Assembly (NCBI RefSeq): GCF_000196455.1
Contig: NC_014614.1
Location: forward strand, 141,501 to 205,500
Length of the DNA stretch: 64,000 nt
Direction: 5' to 3'
From: Acetoanaerobium sticklandii
GTDB lineage: Bacteria; Bacillota; Clostridia; Peptostreptococcales; Filifactoraceae
Both the position numbers and the translations under genes were made by a program. Shown piece by piece: positions 20,468 to 29,113 of the stretch; the stretch's first letter is position 1, and every line of letters starts with the position of its first letter. The notes beneath the pieces were generated by a model. The model had not been told where the DNA came from, searched no databases, and saw only the letters and a program-made list of their open reading frames with translations.

Positions 20468-21694
20468 CTAACTTATATGGCTAGAGTTTATTTTTACATA
20501 ATCATGTGATAGGTCACAGCCCCAAGCGATAGAGTTTTGACTGCCTGTTTTGAAGTCTACAAGGATAGTTATATTTCTCTCTTTGAGAAGTTTTTTTGCT
20601 GATTCCTTGCAAAATATAGTACTTTGACCATTTTCTACTATTTTTATGGTTTCTTTATTATCTCCTACAAGGCTGATTTCTAATTTATCCATATCAAACT
20701 GAGCTCCTGAGTAGCCTATACTGCAGAGAATTCTGCCCCAATTGCTCTCTTCGCCAAATAGTGAAGTTTTGACAAGATTAGAGGTCAAAATAGATTTTGC
20801 AGCGAGCTTTGCAGAAGCTAGAGTGTTGCTGTTAACAACTTGCACCTCTATAAATTTTGTAGCTCCTTCTCCATCCGCAACTATTGATTTTGCTAGGTAT
20901 TCATTTACAAAGGCAAAGGCATTTGCAAAGCTTTGTACTTCTGGATGATTTGCATTTAGCTCGTTATTACAAGCCTTGCCGTTTGCCATAACAGCTACCA
21001 TATCGTTTGTGCTTGTATCACCGTCGATGGATATCATATTGTAGGTTTTTTCAGTAGTGTCATTAAGGAGATATTTGAGGTAAGTCTTATCTATATTTGC
21101 ATCTGTAGTTACTATGCTGAGCATGGTTGCCATCTGAGGATGTATCATTCTAGAGCCTTTTGCCATGCCGCCTATAGTTACGACTTTATTGTCTATAGTT
21201 ACTTGCACAGCTATGGTTTTGAGGTGTGCGTCTGTAGTTATTATGCCTTTTGCAGCTTCCTCGCTTCCGTTTACGGATAGAGCACTCGCGGCTTTAGCTA
21301 TTCCTGCTTTTATTTTATCCATCTCAAGAGGTAGGCCGATTAGTCCAGTTGAAGATACAATTACATTTTGAGGAGCAATATTTAGAGCACTGGCTGTTAC
21401 TGTAGCCATTTCGTAGGCATCGCTTAGCCCTTTTTGACCAGTACAGGCATTGGCATTGCCACTATTTATTACTATTGCTTGGATATTTTGGTCTTGAATA
21501 TGTGATTTTGATAAAGTGACAGGAGCGGCGCAGGCTTTATTAGTAGTAAACATTGCCCAGCTATATGCAGGAACCTCGCTATATACTAGGCTAAGGTCGT
21601 TTTTTCCACTTTTTTTGACTCCACTGTGAATTCCGCTGGAAAGAAAGCCTTTTGGAGAGCTTACTCCTCCATCTATTACTATATATTTATTCAT
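20468..21694 (-). CDS. argJ: Bifunctional glutamate N-acetyltransferase / ornithine acetyltransferase
   Basis: Moves the acetyl group from N-acetylornithine to glutamate, closing the acetyl cycle, and may also use acetyl-CoA. It self-cleaves before a threonine that becomes the nucleophile: the site is visible as IHPQMATML. The preceding segment reads AKGSRM, where most homologues have a glycine in place of Arg. Other landmarks are INSGNANACTG and DGDTSTNDM. The frame opens at 21721, but ATG at 21694 is the one following AAGGAGGAG, giving MNKYIVIDGGVSSPKGF (408 residues). With argJ present no argE or argA is needed. Confidence 0.95.
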   Translation of the reverse strand: MNKYIVIDGGVSSPKGFLSSGIHSGVKKSGKNDLSLVYSEVPAYSWAMFTTNKACAAPVTLSKSHIQDQNIQAIVINSGNANACTGQKGLSDAYEMATVTASALNIAPQNVIVSSTGLIGLPLEMDKIKAGIAKAASALSVNGSEEAAKGIITTDAHLKTIAVQVTIDNKVVTIGGMAKGSRMIHPQMATMLSIVTTDANIDKTYLKYLLNDTTEKTYNMISIDGDTSTNDMVAVMANGKACNNELNANHPEVQSFANAFAFVNEYLAKSIVADGEGATKFIEVQVVNSNTLASAKLAAKSILTSNLVKTSLFGEESNWGRILCSIGYSGAQFDMDKLEISLVGDNKETIKIVENGQSTIFCKESAKKLLKERNITILVDFKTGSQNSIAWGCDLSHDYVKINSSHIS

Positions 21695-21711
21695 AGGTAT
21701 CTCCTCCTTTT

Positions 21712-22758
21712 CTATGGCCACATAGGAAGCTGATTGATACCTATATGCTCATCTAAGCCAAACATAAGGTTCATATTTTGGACAGCTTGTCCAGATGCGC
21801 CTTTGATTAAATTATCTATTGCACTTACGATTATTATTTTTCCAGTTCTTTTATCTATATCAAATCCTATATCGCAGTAGTTTGAACCAGATACAGCTTT
21901 TGTCTGAGGAAGCTTACCGCCTGAAAGCAGTCTTACAAAATATTCATCTGAGTAGTAGGTGATGTATAGGTCATAAACCTCACTGCAGGAAAGATTTTTA
22001 TTCATATCTGCATATATAGTGCTTAGGATACCTCTATTCATAGGAATCAAATGAGGGGTGAACTGCAAAGTAAGAGTGGTATCAGAATATAAGCTTAGCT
22101 GCTCTTCTATTTCTGGTATGTGTCTATGTTTGCATAGACTATAAGCTCTTATGTTTTCATTGCACTGAGAAAAAAGGTTGGCATCTGAAAGATTTCTTCC
22201 TGCGCCTGAGATGCCGGATTTTGAATCTGCTATTATGCCTTGGGCTTTTATTACACCTTCCTTAAGAAGGGGATAAAGAGCCAGTAGAATGCTCGTAGGA
22301 TAGCACCCAGGGTTTGCAACTAGGGTTGCAGTTTTAATTTTTTCTCTATTTATTTCACATAGACCGTACACAGCAAGCTTTACTTCTTCTTTAGCCAAAT
22401 GCTCAACTTGATACCAATGCTCATATGAAGCTACATCAGATATACGAAAGTCAGCGGATAAATCGATCACCTTAACTTTATTTTTTAGTCCCTGCTTTAC
22501 TGCTATTTGGGACAGCCCATGAGGTAGAGCGCAAAATAAAAGATCTAGGTTTTTGAAATGAGAATCATCCATAAGGTCTATAGATGAGCATTTTTTATCT
22601 AGCTTTGACTCTAGATGTGGATAGATGTCTGTGTAGGATTTATTTTCATAGCTTCTAGAATCCAGAAATACAATTTCTGCATAAGGGTGAGAGCTAAGTA
22701 GCCTTACGAGTTCACTTCCTGCATATCCAGTTGAGCCTAATATTCCGATTTTTATCAT
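21712..22758 (-). CDS. argC: N-acetyl-gamma-glutamyl-phosphate reductase
   Basis: NADPH-dependent reductase for step three of arginine synthesis. Rossmann start KIGILGSTGYAGSELVRLL, catalytic cysteine in VANPGCYPTSILLALYPL and the HRHIPEIEEQL segment with the conserved histidine. The frame extends upstream to 22800, but ATG at 22758 follows AAAGGTG at normal spacing and begins exactly at the Rossmann strand, so it was taken (348 residues, normal for the family). A hairpin with a T tract lies just upstream, between argH and argC. Confidence 0.95.
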   Translation of the reverse strand: MIKIGILGSTGYAGSELVRLLSSHPYAEIVFLDSRSYENKSYTDIYPHLESKLDKKCSSIDLMDDSHFKNLDLLFCALPHGLSQIAVKQGLKNKVKVIDLSADFRISDVASYEHWYQVEHLAKEEVKLAVYGLCEINREKIKTATLVANPGCYPTSILLALYPLLKEGVIKAQGIIADSKSGISGAGRNLSDANLFSQCNENIRAYSLCKHRHIPEIEEQLSLYSDTTLTLQFTPHLIPMNRGILSTIYADMNKNLSCSEVYDLYITYYSDEYFVRLLSGGKLPQTKAVSGSNYCDIGFDIDKRTGKIIIVSAIDNLIKGASGQAVQNMNLMFGLDEHIGINQLPMWP

Positions 22759-22787
22759 AAGTTCACACCTTTCTTCCGGATTTTGGG

Positions 22788-22826
22788 TAAAAAAAATCAA
22801 GGAGTAATAGTATCAACTACCATTCC
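22788..22826 (-). terminator. Terminator-like hairpin inside the arg operon (between argH and argC)
   Basis: On the minus strand GGAATGGTAGT pairs with ACTATTACTCC (ten of eleven positions pair, two as G-T) with a TGAT loop, followed by TTGATTTTTTT. Only about 30 bases separate it from the argC start, too few for a separate promoter, so it may reduce rather than end transcription into argCJBD. Confidence 0.55.
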
Positions 22827-22866
22827 AAGATTTTATGAAGTCCTATATGATGTTTTGAAATTGTAA

Positions 22867-24183
22867 TTAAAGCATATCTGGTTTAGTGCCTTGCTTTAGT
22901 ATAGAAGAAGGCTCTATATAGCTGTACACATCTTCCTTTATATGAGGACTAAAAGCCTTTAGTTCTTCAAGTGAAAGCTGGTCTATTTCCATAGCTTTTG
23001 CTTCGCAGTGCTTTACTACCTGCCCCACTATGCTATGAGCATCTCTAAATGCTATTCCTTGCTTTACTAAGTAGTCTGCAAGCTCTGTAGCATTTAAAAA
23101 GCCTCCCTTTGTAGCTTTTTCCATATTTTCAGATTTTACGGTGAGAGTACTTACTACTCCTTCTATGATGGTGATACAGTCGATAACTGTGTCTAGGCTT
23201 TCAAAGTAATACTGCTTATCCTCTTGCATGTCCTTGTTGTAGGTTAGAGGAAGAGCTTTCATAGTAGTTAGGATTCCCATGAGATTGCCATAAAGTCTGC
23301 CTGTTTTGCCTCTTACTAGCTCTAGCGAATCTGGATTTTTCTTTTGAGGCATGATACTGCTTCCAGTGCTGTAGGCATCAGATAAAGCTATAAAGTCAAA
23401 TTCTTTGGTTGAAAATATTATAAATTCCTCTGATAGTCTGCTAAGATGCATCATTATGATGCTAAATGCAGAAATCATCTCTATTATATAATCTCTGTCA
23501 CTTACTGAGTCCATAGTGTTCTTTTGTACAGCTTCAAATTCGAGCATAGCTGCTGTAAACTCTCTGTCTATAGGGTAGGTAGTTCCTGCTAGGGCGCAGC
23601 TTCCAAGAGGACAAGTATCCATTATGGATAGGGCGTTTTCTATACGTTTCATATCTCTAGAAAGCATTTCATAATATGCCATAAGATGATACTTAAAGGT
23701 AACTATCTGAGCTCTTTGCAAATGAGTGTAGCCTGGCATAGGAAAGCTAGATTCATTTGATTTTTGTTCTATAGCTGATATGAGCTTTTCTAAGCTTTTT
23801 ATTACTTCCTGACCAGAGAGCTTTACATATAGCTTCATATCAAGGGCAACTTGATCGTTTCTGCTTCTTGCAGTATGCATTTTCTTTCCTACTGCTCCAG
23901 CTTTTTGAGTTACTTGATATTCTAAAAAGCTGTGAATATCTTCAAACTCACCTTCAAGAAAAAGACTTCCATCTAGAATTTCTGCATGTATTTGCTCAAG
24001 TGCCTTTATTATTTTTTCAGCCTCATCACTGCTTAATATGTGACACTTGCTGAGCATGGACACATGGGCTATAGAGCCCTTTATGTCCTGCTCCCAAAGT
24101 CTTTGGTCTATATTAAACGAGCTGTTAAACTTATCCATAAAGCTGTCTTCTTCTGTTTTAAATCTGCCGCCCCAAAGTTTCAT
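22867..24183 (-). CDS. argH: Argininosuccinate lyase
   Basis: Cleaves argininosuccinate to arginine and fumarate, the last step of the pathway. A 438-residue member of the fumarase/aspartase superfamily. It begins KLWGGRF, has THLQRAQ and the superfamily signature GSSIMPQKKNPDSLELVRGK with the mobile catalytic serine. The C-terminal part (FRDAHSIVGQVV) is typical for ArgH. It lies 20 bases downstream of argG in the same transcript. The substrate is fixed by its neighbours and by the signature. Confidence 0.96.
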   Translation of the reverse strand: MKLWGGRFKTEEDSFMDKFNSSFNIDQRLWEQDIKGSIAHVSMLSKCHILSSDEAEKIIKALEQIHAEILDGSLFLEGEFEDIHSFLEYQVTQKAGAVGKKMHTARSRNDQVALDMKLYVKLSGQEVIKSLEKLISAIEQKSNESSFPMPGYTHLQRAQIVTFKYHLMAYYEMLSRDMKRIENALSIMDTCPLGSCALAGTTYPIDREFTAAMLEFEAVQKNTMDSVSDRDYIIEMISAFSIIMMHLSRLSEEFIIFSTKEFDFIALSDAYSTGSSIMPQKKNPDSLELVRGKTGRLYGNLMGILTTMKALPLTYNKDMQEDKQYYFESLDTVIDCITIIEGVVSTLTVKSENMEKATKGGFLNATELADYLVKQGIAFRDAHSIVGQVVKHCEAKAMEIDQLSLEELKAFSPHIKEDVYSYIEPSSILKQGTKPDML

Positions 24184-24203
24184 TACTTCCTCCTATTTAT
24201 AGC

Positions 24204-25469
24204 TTAGCCTACTGCTTTTATATTGTTTTTAAGAGCTTCTTGTTGCTGAACTTTTTTCTTCATCATGCTTTGTATCTTAGTAGGCAGTGAATATAGATTT
24301 ATAAAGCCTTCTGCATCCTTGTGGTCATAAAGAGGGCTTTCTCCAAATGATGAAATAGCTTCATCGTAAAGTGCGAAAGGACTGTCTATTGATGCTGGCA
24401 TTATATTGCCTTTATAAAGCTTGATTTTTACTGTGCCGCTTACCATCTCTTGAGTCTTTTCAAAGAAAGCATCTAGCGATTCACGAAGTGGACTAAACCA
24501 TAAGCCATCGTAGATTAGCTTTGCATATTCAAGAGCTAGGATGCTTTTAGTATGAGTTGTATTTCTGTCTAGAGTAAGGCTTTCAAGCAAGCTGTGAGCC
24601 TGAACTAAAATACTTCCACCAGGAGTTTCATATACACCTCTTGATTTCATCCCAACTAGACGATTTTCTATCATATCTAGTACACCAATACCATGATTTG
24701 AACCTATTTGGTTAAGCTGAGCTAGCATTTCGTGTGGCTCAAGTGATACGCCATTTAGCATTACAGCCTCGCCTTTATCAAAGGTAAGCTCTACATATTC
24801 TGCTTCATCTGAAGCCTTTTCAAGAGTTTTTGTCATCATGTAAAGGATATCTGCTTTGTGTTCGTTTTTAGTATCTTCCAAATCTCCACCTTCATGGCTG
24901 ATGTGAAGAAGATTCTGATCTCTTGAGTAGATTTTATCTTTTGTACAAGGAACCTCTATGCCTTTTGCATTTGCATAGTCTATTGCATCTTCACGGGATT
25001 TGATATCCCAGATTCTCCATGGAGCAATTACTTTTATATCTGGATCAAAAGCTGCTATTCCTACTTCGAAACGAACCTGGTCATTTCCTTTTCCAGTACA
25101 TCCGTGGCAGATATAAGGAGCGCCTTCTATATGAGCTATTTCTACTAGCTTCTTAGCTATTAAAGGTCTAGCTAGAGCAGTTCCTAGAAGATATTTGCCT
25201 TCATAAAGAGCATTTGCTTTAATCGATTTATATACATAGTCTTTTACAAATTCATCCACTACATCAGCTATATATACTTTTGATGCTCCTGATTTTATAG
25301 CTTTTTCCTGAACCTTTTGCATATCTTCATCTTGTCCTACGTTTATGCAAGCAGCTATTATATCTGCATTGTAGTTTTCTTTTAGCCATGGAATGATTAT
25401 AGAAGTGTCAAGTCCACCAGAGTAAGCAAGTACTATTTTATCTTTTTTAGTTATATTATTTGTTTTCAT
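24204..25469 (-). CDS. argG: Argininosuccinate synthase
   Basis: Joins citrulline and aspartate using ATP. An N-type ATP pyrophosphatase with the P-loop-like [15 protein letters not shown] at the N-terminus, [13 protein letters not shown] and the [11 protein letters not shown] segment. The frame opens at 25484, but ATG at 25469 is the one spaced correctly from GGAGG, giving 421 residues; family members are about 400. First gene of the operon and directly behind the T-box leader, so it is induced when arginyl-tRNA is uncharged. No argF or carbamoyl-phosphate genes are in the window. Confidence 0.96.
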   Translation of the reverse strand: MKTNNITKKDKIVLAYSGGLDTSIIIPWLKENYNADIIAACINVGQDEDMQKVQEKAIKSGASKVYIADVVDEFVKDYVYKSIKANALYEGKYLLGTALARPLIAKKLVEIAHIEGAPYICHGCTGKGNDQVRFEVGIAAFDPDIKVIAPWRIWDIKSREDAIDYANAKGIEVPCTKDKIYSRDQNLLHISHEGGDLEDTKNEHKADILYMMTKTLEKASDEAEYVELTFDKGEAVMLNGVSLEPHEMLAQLNQIGSNHGIGVLDMIENRLVGMKSRGVYETPGGSILVQAHSLLESLTLDRNTTHTKSILALEYAKLIYDGLWFSPLRESLDAFFEKTQEMVSGTVKIKLYKGNIMPASIDSPFALYDEAISSFGESPLYDHKDAEGFINLYSLPTKIQSMMKKKVQQQEALKNNIKAVG

Positions 25470-25500
25470 TATATTTTCCTCCATTATTTTAGAAATTAAA

Positions 25501-25758
25501 AAAATCCGCCTCTTCGTATTACAAAGAGACGGATTTATATCCGCGGTACCACTCTAATTAATTGTATTTGTGCACTAATACAATTCACTCGATATCGTTA
25601 ACGGCGACAGCCGTGCCTTCATACTTTGATTTCAAAAGGCATCCTCAGGGTCCCTTGTTCGGTTAAGGTGAGACTGTCGGCCTTCCACTCTGTGCCGACT
25701 CGCTGGAGTCATCTCTTAGCTTACTTTTCCCATCACTGGATATGCATATACTTGTTTT
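25501..25758 (-). promoter_or_regulatory. T-box leader of the arg operon (probably arginine-specific)
   Basis: The minus-strand RNA contains the T-box sequence TGGTACCGCGG (25551-25541), followed by a strong terminator hairpin (25538-25501, AATCCGTCTC pairing with GAGGCGGATT) with a T tract. Upstream are the stem I elements: an AGTA motif (GGGAAAAGTAAGC), a distal hairpin GTCGG...CCGAC, and a 3' specifier strand ACCGAACAAGG, in which CGA (arginine, 25661-25659) is the most sensible specifier codon. Uncharged tRNA should stabilise the antiterminator and switch on argGHCJBD. The T-box call is firm; the exact specifier is inferred from pairing by eye and from the downstream genes. Confidence 0.9.
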
Positions 25759-25764
25759 TTTCTG

Positions 25765-25793
25765 ATTATAGGGATTTAATTTTTACTTGTCAA
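25765..25793 (-). promoter_or_regulatory. Consensus sigma-A promoter of the arg T-box operon
   Basis: On the minus strand a perfect TTGACA (25793-25788), a 17-base spacer and a perfect TATAAT (25770-25765) stand just before the T-box leader. The expected start is near 25758. Confidence 0.9.
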
Positions 25794-26079
25794 CATCAAA
25801 AAATATATTTTTATGTTTTAAAAAATTATTTTTATATATAAATAATCGGGGAATAGCCATGAAATTATTATGAAAAACATTTTCCTAAAGCTTAAAAATT
25901 TTTTAAAATATTTTTACAAAAGTTAAAGTTTTTGTTTACAATTGAGCAAATTTTGTTTAATATAATTTAAATTATATATATTTTTAGTAAGTAGATGATT
26001 TATTATATGAGGTATTAAATTTTGGTAGATTAATAAATATATAGAATGAATAGAGTATATATTAAAAGGGGAGAGTAAT
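25794..26079. other. AT-rich intergenic region upstream of the TfoX-C gene
   Basis: Very AT-rich. A minus-strand frame of 124 codons here overlaps the TfoX-C gene antiparallel and has no recognisable domain. Apart from the arg promoter at its edge and the AGGGGAGAG ribosome site before 26080, nothing was seen. Confidence 0.4.
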
Positions 26080-26337
26080 ATGAGTAAGCTATCAGATATG
26101 GAAAACATAGGACCAACACTAGAGCAACGATTAATAAATGCAGGAATAACTACTCCTATAGAGCTTAGAAAGCTAGGTTCAAAATCTGCATATGTGATAT
26201 TAAAAGAGCATGATATAGATGCCTGCATTAACACCCTGTATGCATTAGAAGGAGCTATACAAGGGATAAGATGGCATGATCTGGCAGACGATATCAAAGC
26301 TGATTTAAAGAGATTTGCAGACTCAGAAAAAAAGTAA
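26080..26337 (+). CDS. Stand-alone TfoX C-terminal domain protein
   Basis: An 85-residue protein matching the TfoX/Sxy C-terminal domain: LSDMENIGPTLEQRLINAGI with the helix-hairpin-helix-like turn, LRKLGSKSAYVIL, and the end with CINTLYALEGAIQGIRWHDL. The N-terminal domain of TfoX, which acts in competence regulation in gamma-proteobacteria, is missing; such isolated C-terminal domains are common in Firmicutes and have no assigned role. ATG is preceded by AGGGGAGAG. It stands 12 bases upstream of a GIY-YIG gene, so both probably share a transcript and a DNA- or RNA-related job. Confidence 0.85.
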   Translation: MSKLSDMENIGPTLEQRLINAGITTPIELRKLGSKSAYVILKEHDIDACINTLYALEGAIQGIRWHDLADDIKADLKRFADSEKK

Positions 26338-26349
26338 AGCTGGGATTAA

Positions 26350-26637
26350 ATGAAAAAACAAGAAGAATTACTACAAAAAAATATTAGGCAGTTTTATGTA
26401 TATATGCTAAGATGTAAAGATAACAGCTTGTACACTGGATACACAGTGGATATCGATATGAGGTTTAAACTTCACTGTGAAGGAACAGCATCAAAGTACA
26501 CTAGAGCAAGGCTTCCAGTTAGCTTGGTTTATGTGGAAAGGCACGATACAAAAAGCAGTGCAATGAAAAGAGAGTGCAGTATAAAAAAACTCTCAAAGCT
26601 TCAAAAAGAAGCATTAATTAAAAACTCAATAGTATGA
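26350..26637 (+). CDS. yazA: GIY-YIG superfamily protein (YazA/YhbQ type)
   Basis: A 95-residue single-domain GIY-YIG nuclease-like protein. The motif strands are YVYMLRCKDNSLYTGYT, followed by the conserved arginine-containing helix (DIDMRFKLHCEG), the segment KYTRARLPVSLVYVE and the conserved glutamate in SSAMKRECSIKKLSK. YazA/YhbQ proteins are small stand-alone members; the E. coli protein has been linked to DNA damage response, but the cellular role is poorly defined. Its stop lies two bases before the SAM riboswitch, so that riboswitch's promoter must lie inside this gene or the genes are co-transcribed. Confidence 0.9.
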   Translation: MKKQEELLQKNIRQFYVYMLRCKDNSLYTGYTVDIDMRFKLHCEGTASKYTRARLPVSLVYVERHDTKSSAMKRECSIKKLSKLQKEALIKNSIV

Positions 26638-26639
26638 TT

Positions 26640-26782
26640 CTTATCGAGAGAGACGGAGGGATATGGCCCTGTGAAGTCTCAGCAACCTTCAGCCCAGGCT
26701 GAAAAGGTGCTAAATCCAACTGCTTAGCAGGAAGATAAGAGAAAACTTATAACTAGGCTTTCTCTTTGAGAAAGCTTTTTTT
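26640..26782 (+). promoter_or_regulatory. SAM-I riboswitch (S box) with terminator
   Basis: P1 is CTTATC (26640) pairing with GATAAG (26734-26739). Between them are the conserved core pieces GAGAGAGACGGAGGGATATGG, CCCTGTGAAGTCTCAGCAACC and AAGGTGCTAAATCC. The expression platform terminator is GCTTTCTC-TTT-GAGAAAGC (26757-26775) followed by seven T residues. When S-adenosylmethionine is abundant the aptamer should allow the terminator and shut off the methionine synthase genes downstream. Confidence 0.97.
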
Positions 26783-26800
26783 AATGTAAAGGAGAGAGCA

Positions 26801-29113
26801 ATGATAAAAATATTCGATGGTGGATTTGGAAGTCAGCTTATTAGCAAAAGTATATGTTTTGAATGTCCTGAGGAGTTAAACTTAACTCAAGGCGAAGTAA
26901 TCAAGCAGATACATAAAGAATATGCAGATAATGGAGCAGATATAATTACAACCAATACCTTTGGAGCAAATCCTCTTAAGTTAAAAAGCTATGACCTAGA
27001 GGATAAGGTAATGGAGATTAACGTTGCAGGAATAAACTTAGCTAAAACTACAGGCAAAGAGATAGCTTTTTCTGTAGGGCCTACAGGTGAATTTGTAAAG
27101 CCTGTAGGGGATGTGAGCTTTGAAGAAATGTACGAGATATTTTACAGACAGCTTGAAGCTATAACTATATCTCAGCCTGATTATGTAATCTTTGAAACCT
27201 TTAGCGATATAGGAGAGCTAAGAGCAGGAATAATTGCATTAAAGGATATTTTTAAGAAGCACAATATAAAAATTCCTATACTCGCCTCTATGACCTATGA
27301 CAGCATCTATACCTTGACTGGAGTATCGCCAGCTGCCCAAGGAGTTATTTTAGATGCTCTAGGAGTGGATGCCATAGGAATAAACTGCTCAAAAGGACCA
27401 AAGGATATACTTGAGTTACTTGTAGAGATAGAAAAGTATACCAGTGTAAAGCTTATTGCTCAGCCAAATGCAGGGATGCCTGAGATTGTAGGAGAAGATG
27501 TAGTTTATAGCATGTCAGCTAGTGAATTTGCAAATCAAATGAAGCCATATTTTGAGCTTAATATGGGATATATAGGCTCTTGCTGTGGATCTACTCCTGA
27601 GTTTACTAAAGAGCTAAGAAGGCTAGTCGATAGCATAGAAGTAAAAAATATTAAGGAGAATAAAGCAAGCTCTCATGGATATCTTGCTTCAAAAGGCAAG
27701 GTGGTTTCTTCAGAAGCATTTATTTTAATTGGAGAAGCCATTAATCCTCATGCAAGAAAAGCTGTAAAGCTGTATATGGAAGAATTTGATATAAAAGGGC
27801 TTACAAGCGTTATATCAGAGCAGTGCTTAAAAGGCGCAGATGTAATTGATATCAATGTCAATGCAGAAGGAGCAGATAAAAAAGCATTAGCAAGGGAGCT
27901 AGTGATAAGTGGACAGCTAAATTCTGATTTTGTACTTTGCATAGATTCCAAAGAGCCTGAAATCATAGAAGAGGCGCTTAAAAATTATGCAGGAAAGGCG
28001 CTTATAAACTCAGTTGCATTGGACGAAAAGGAATTAAGTGAAATCCTTCCTCTTGCAAAAAAATATGGTGCTAGTGTGATAGGACTATGCATAGAAAATG
28101 AAATACTGCCAACTACCATAGCTGAAACTGTAGAAATAGCAGAAAAGCTTCAGAGCAGACTCCTAAGTGAAGGAATACGGGCTGAAGATATCTATATAGA
28201 CCCACTGCTTTTCACAAATAAAACCTACAGCATATCGCCACTTGATACAGTAGAGATTGTAAGGCAGTTATCAAATAAAGGAATAAAGACCTCTCTTGGG
28301 CTGAGCAATGTTTCTTATGGCATGAAAAATAGAGATAGATTAAATCAAACCTTGCTTTCTATGCTAATAGGAAGTGGACTTTCCATGGCAATTGCAAGTG
28401 CTAGCTCAAAAGGTATAGTTGAAACCATAGAGTCAGCCCAGATACTTATGGGAAAAGAAAAAATATCAAATAAAACCTATATAGAGCTAGAGGATATAGA
28501 TAAATTGACTATAGAAGGAGAGCTGATTTATCAGCTTATTAATAAAGAAGAGCCAAGTGCATTTGATAGCCTTCTAGCTGAAAAAACAGAGCAAGAAGTC
28601 ATAAATACAATGCTAATAGCACTTGATCAGGCAGGAAAGCTTTACGATGAAAAGACAATTTTCTTACCTGATATGATGCAAGTAGTTGAAAAAGTTCAGG
28701 GATTATTTGACAGGCTTGAAAATAAAGCAAAATCTAGTCATACCTTAGTTTTTGGAACGGTATATGGGGATATTCACGACATAGGTAAAAACATAGTAAA
28801 ATCAGTGCTAAAGCCTTTTGGCTACAATATTATAGACCTTGGAAAAAGCGTCACAAAAGAAGCCTTTGTGGCAAAAGCAAAAGAAGTAAATGCTGATATT
28901 ATAGGAATAAGCGCCCTCATGACTACTACCATGGTAAATCTAGAGCCAACTATAGAGTATATTAAATCAGAGCTTCCTAATGTAAAAATAATAGTAGGTG
29001 GAGCAGTTGTAACTGAAGATTATGCAAGAAAGGTAGGAGCTGATGGATATTCTAAAGATGCTATAAAAGCTATAGGTCTAGTAAAATCGTTGACGGAAGT
29101 GGATGAAAAATAA
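26801..29113 (+). CDS. metH: Cobalamin-dependent methionine synthase, core without reactivation domain
   Basis: Methylates homocysteine with methyltetrahydrofolate through B12. Order: homocysteine-binding barrel (about 1-285; zinc ligands in GINCSKG and GSCCGST), pterin-binding barrel (about 300-555; EAINPHARKAVK and DVIDINVNAEG), helical cap and B12-binding domain (about 570-770; the lower-ligand histidine in GDIHDIGKN, then LMTTTM). It stops at 770 residues, while full MetH has about 1,200; the C-terminal SAM-dependent reactivation domain is missing and is encoded by the overlapping next gene. It is controlled by the SAM-I riboswitch. Similar split forms are known in Thermotoga (TM0268/TM0269) and many clostridia. 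Confidence 0.95.
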   Translation: MIKIFDGGFGSQLISKSICFECPEELNLTQGEVIKQIHKEYADNGADIITTNTFGANPLKLKSYDLEDKVMEINVAGINLAKTTGKEIAFSVGPTGEFVKPVGDVSFEEMYEIFYRQLEAITISQPDYVIFETFSDIGELRAGIIALKDIFKKHNIKIPILASMTYDSIYTLTGVSPAAQGVILDALGVDAIGINCSKGPKDILELLVEIEKYTSVKLIAQPNAGMPEIVGEDVVYSMSASEFANQMKPYFELNMGYIGSCCGSTPEFTKELRRLVDSIEVKNIKENKASSHGYLASKGKVVSSEAFILIGEAINPHARKAVKLYMEEFDIKGLTSVISEQCLKGADVIDINVNAEGADKKALARELVISGQLNSDFVLCIDSKEPEIIEEALKNYAGKALINSVALDEKELSEILPLAKKYGASVIGLCIENEILPTTIAETVEIAEKLQSRLLSEGIRAEDIYIDPLLFTNKTYSISPLDTVEIVRQLSNKGIKTSLGLSNVSYGMKNRDRLNQTLLSMLIGSGLSMAIASASSKGIVETIESAQILMGKEKISNKTYIELEDIDKLTIEGELIYQLINKEEPSAFDSLLAEKTEQEVINTMLIALDQAGKLYDEKTIFLPDMMQVVEKVQGLFDRLENKAKSSHTLVFGTVYGDIHDIGKNIVKSVLKPFGYNIIDLGKSVTKEAFVAKAKEVNADIIGISALMTTTMVNLEPTIEYIKSELPNVKIIVGGAVVTEDYARKVGADGYSKDAIKAIGLVKSLTEVDEK

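Noticed and set aside
25923..26297. Minus-strand frame of 124 codons
   Set aside because: Mostly antiparallel to the clear TfoX-C gene and to AT-rich spacer; no recognisable protein.
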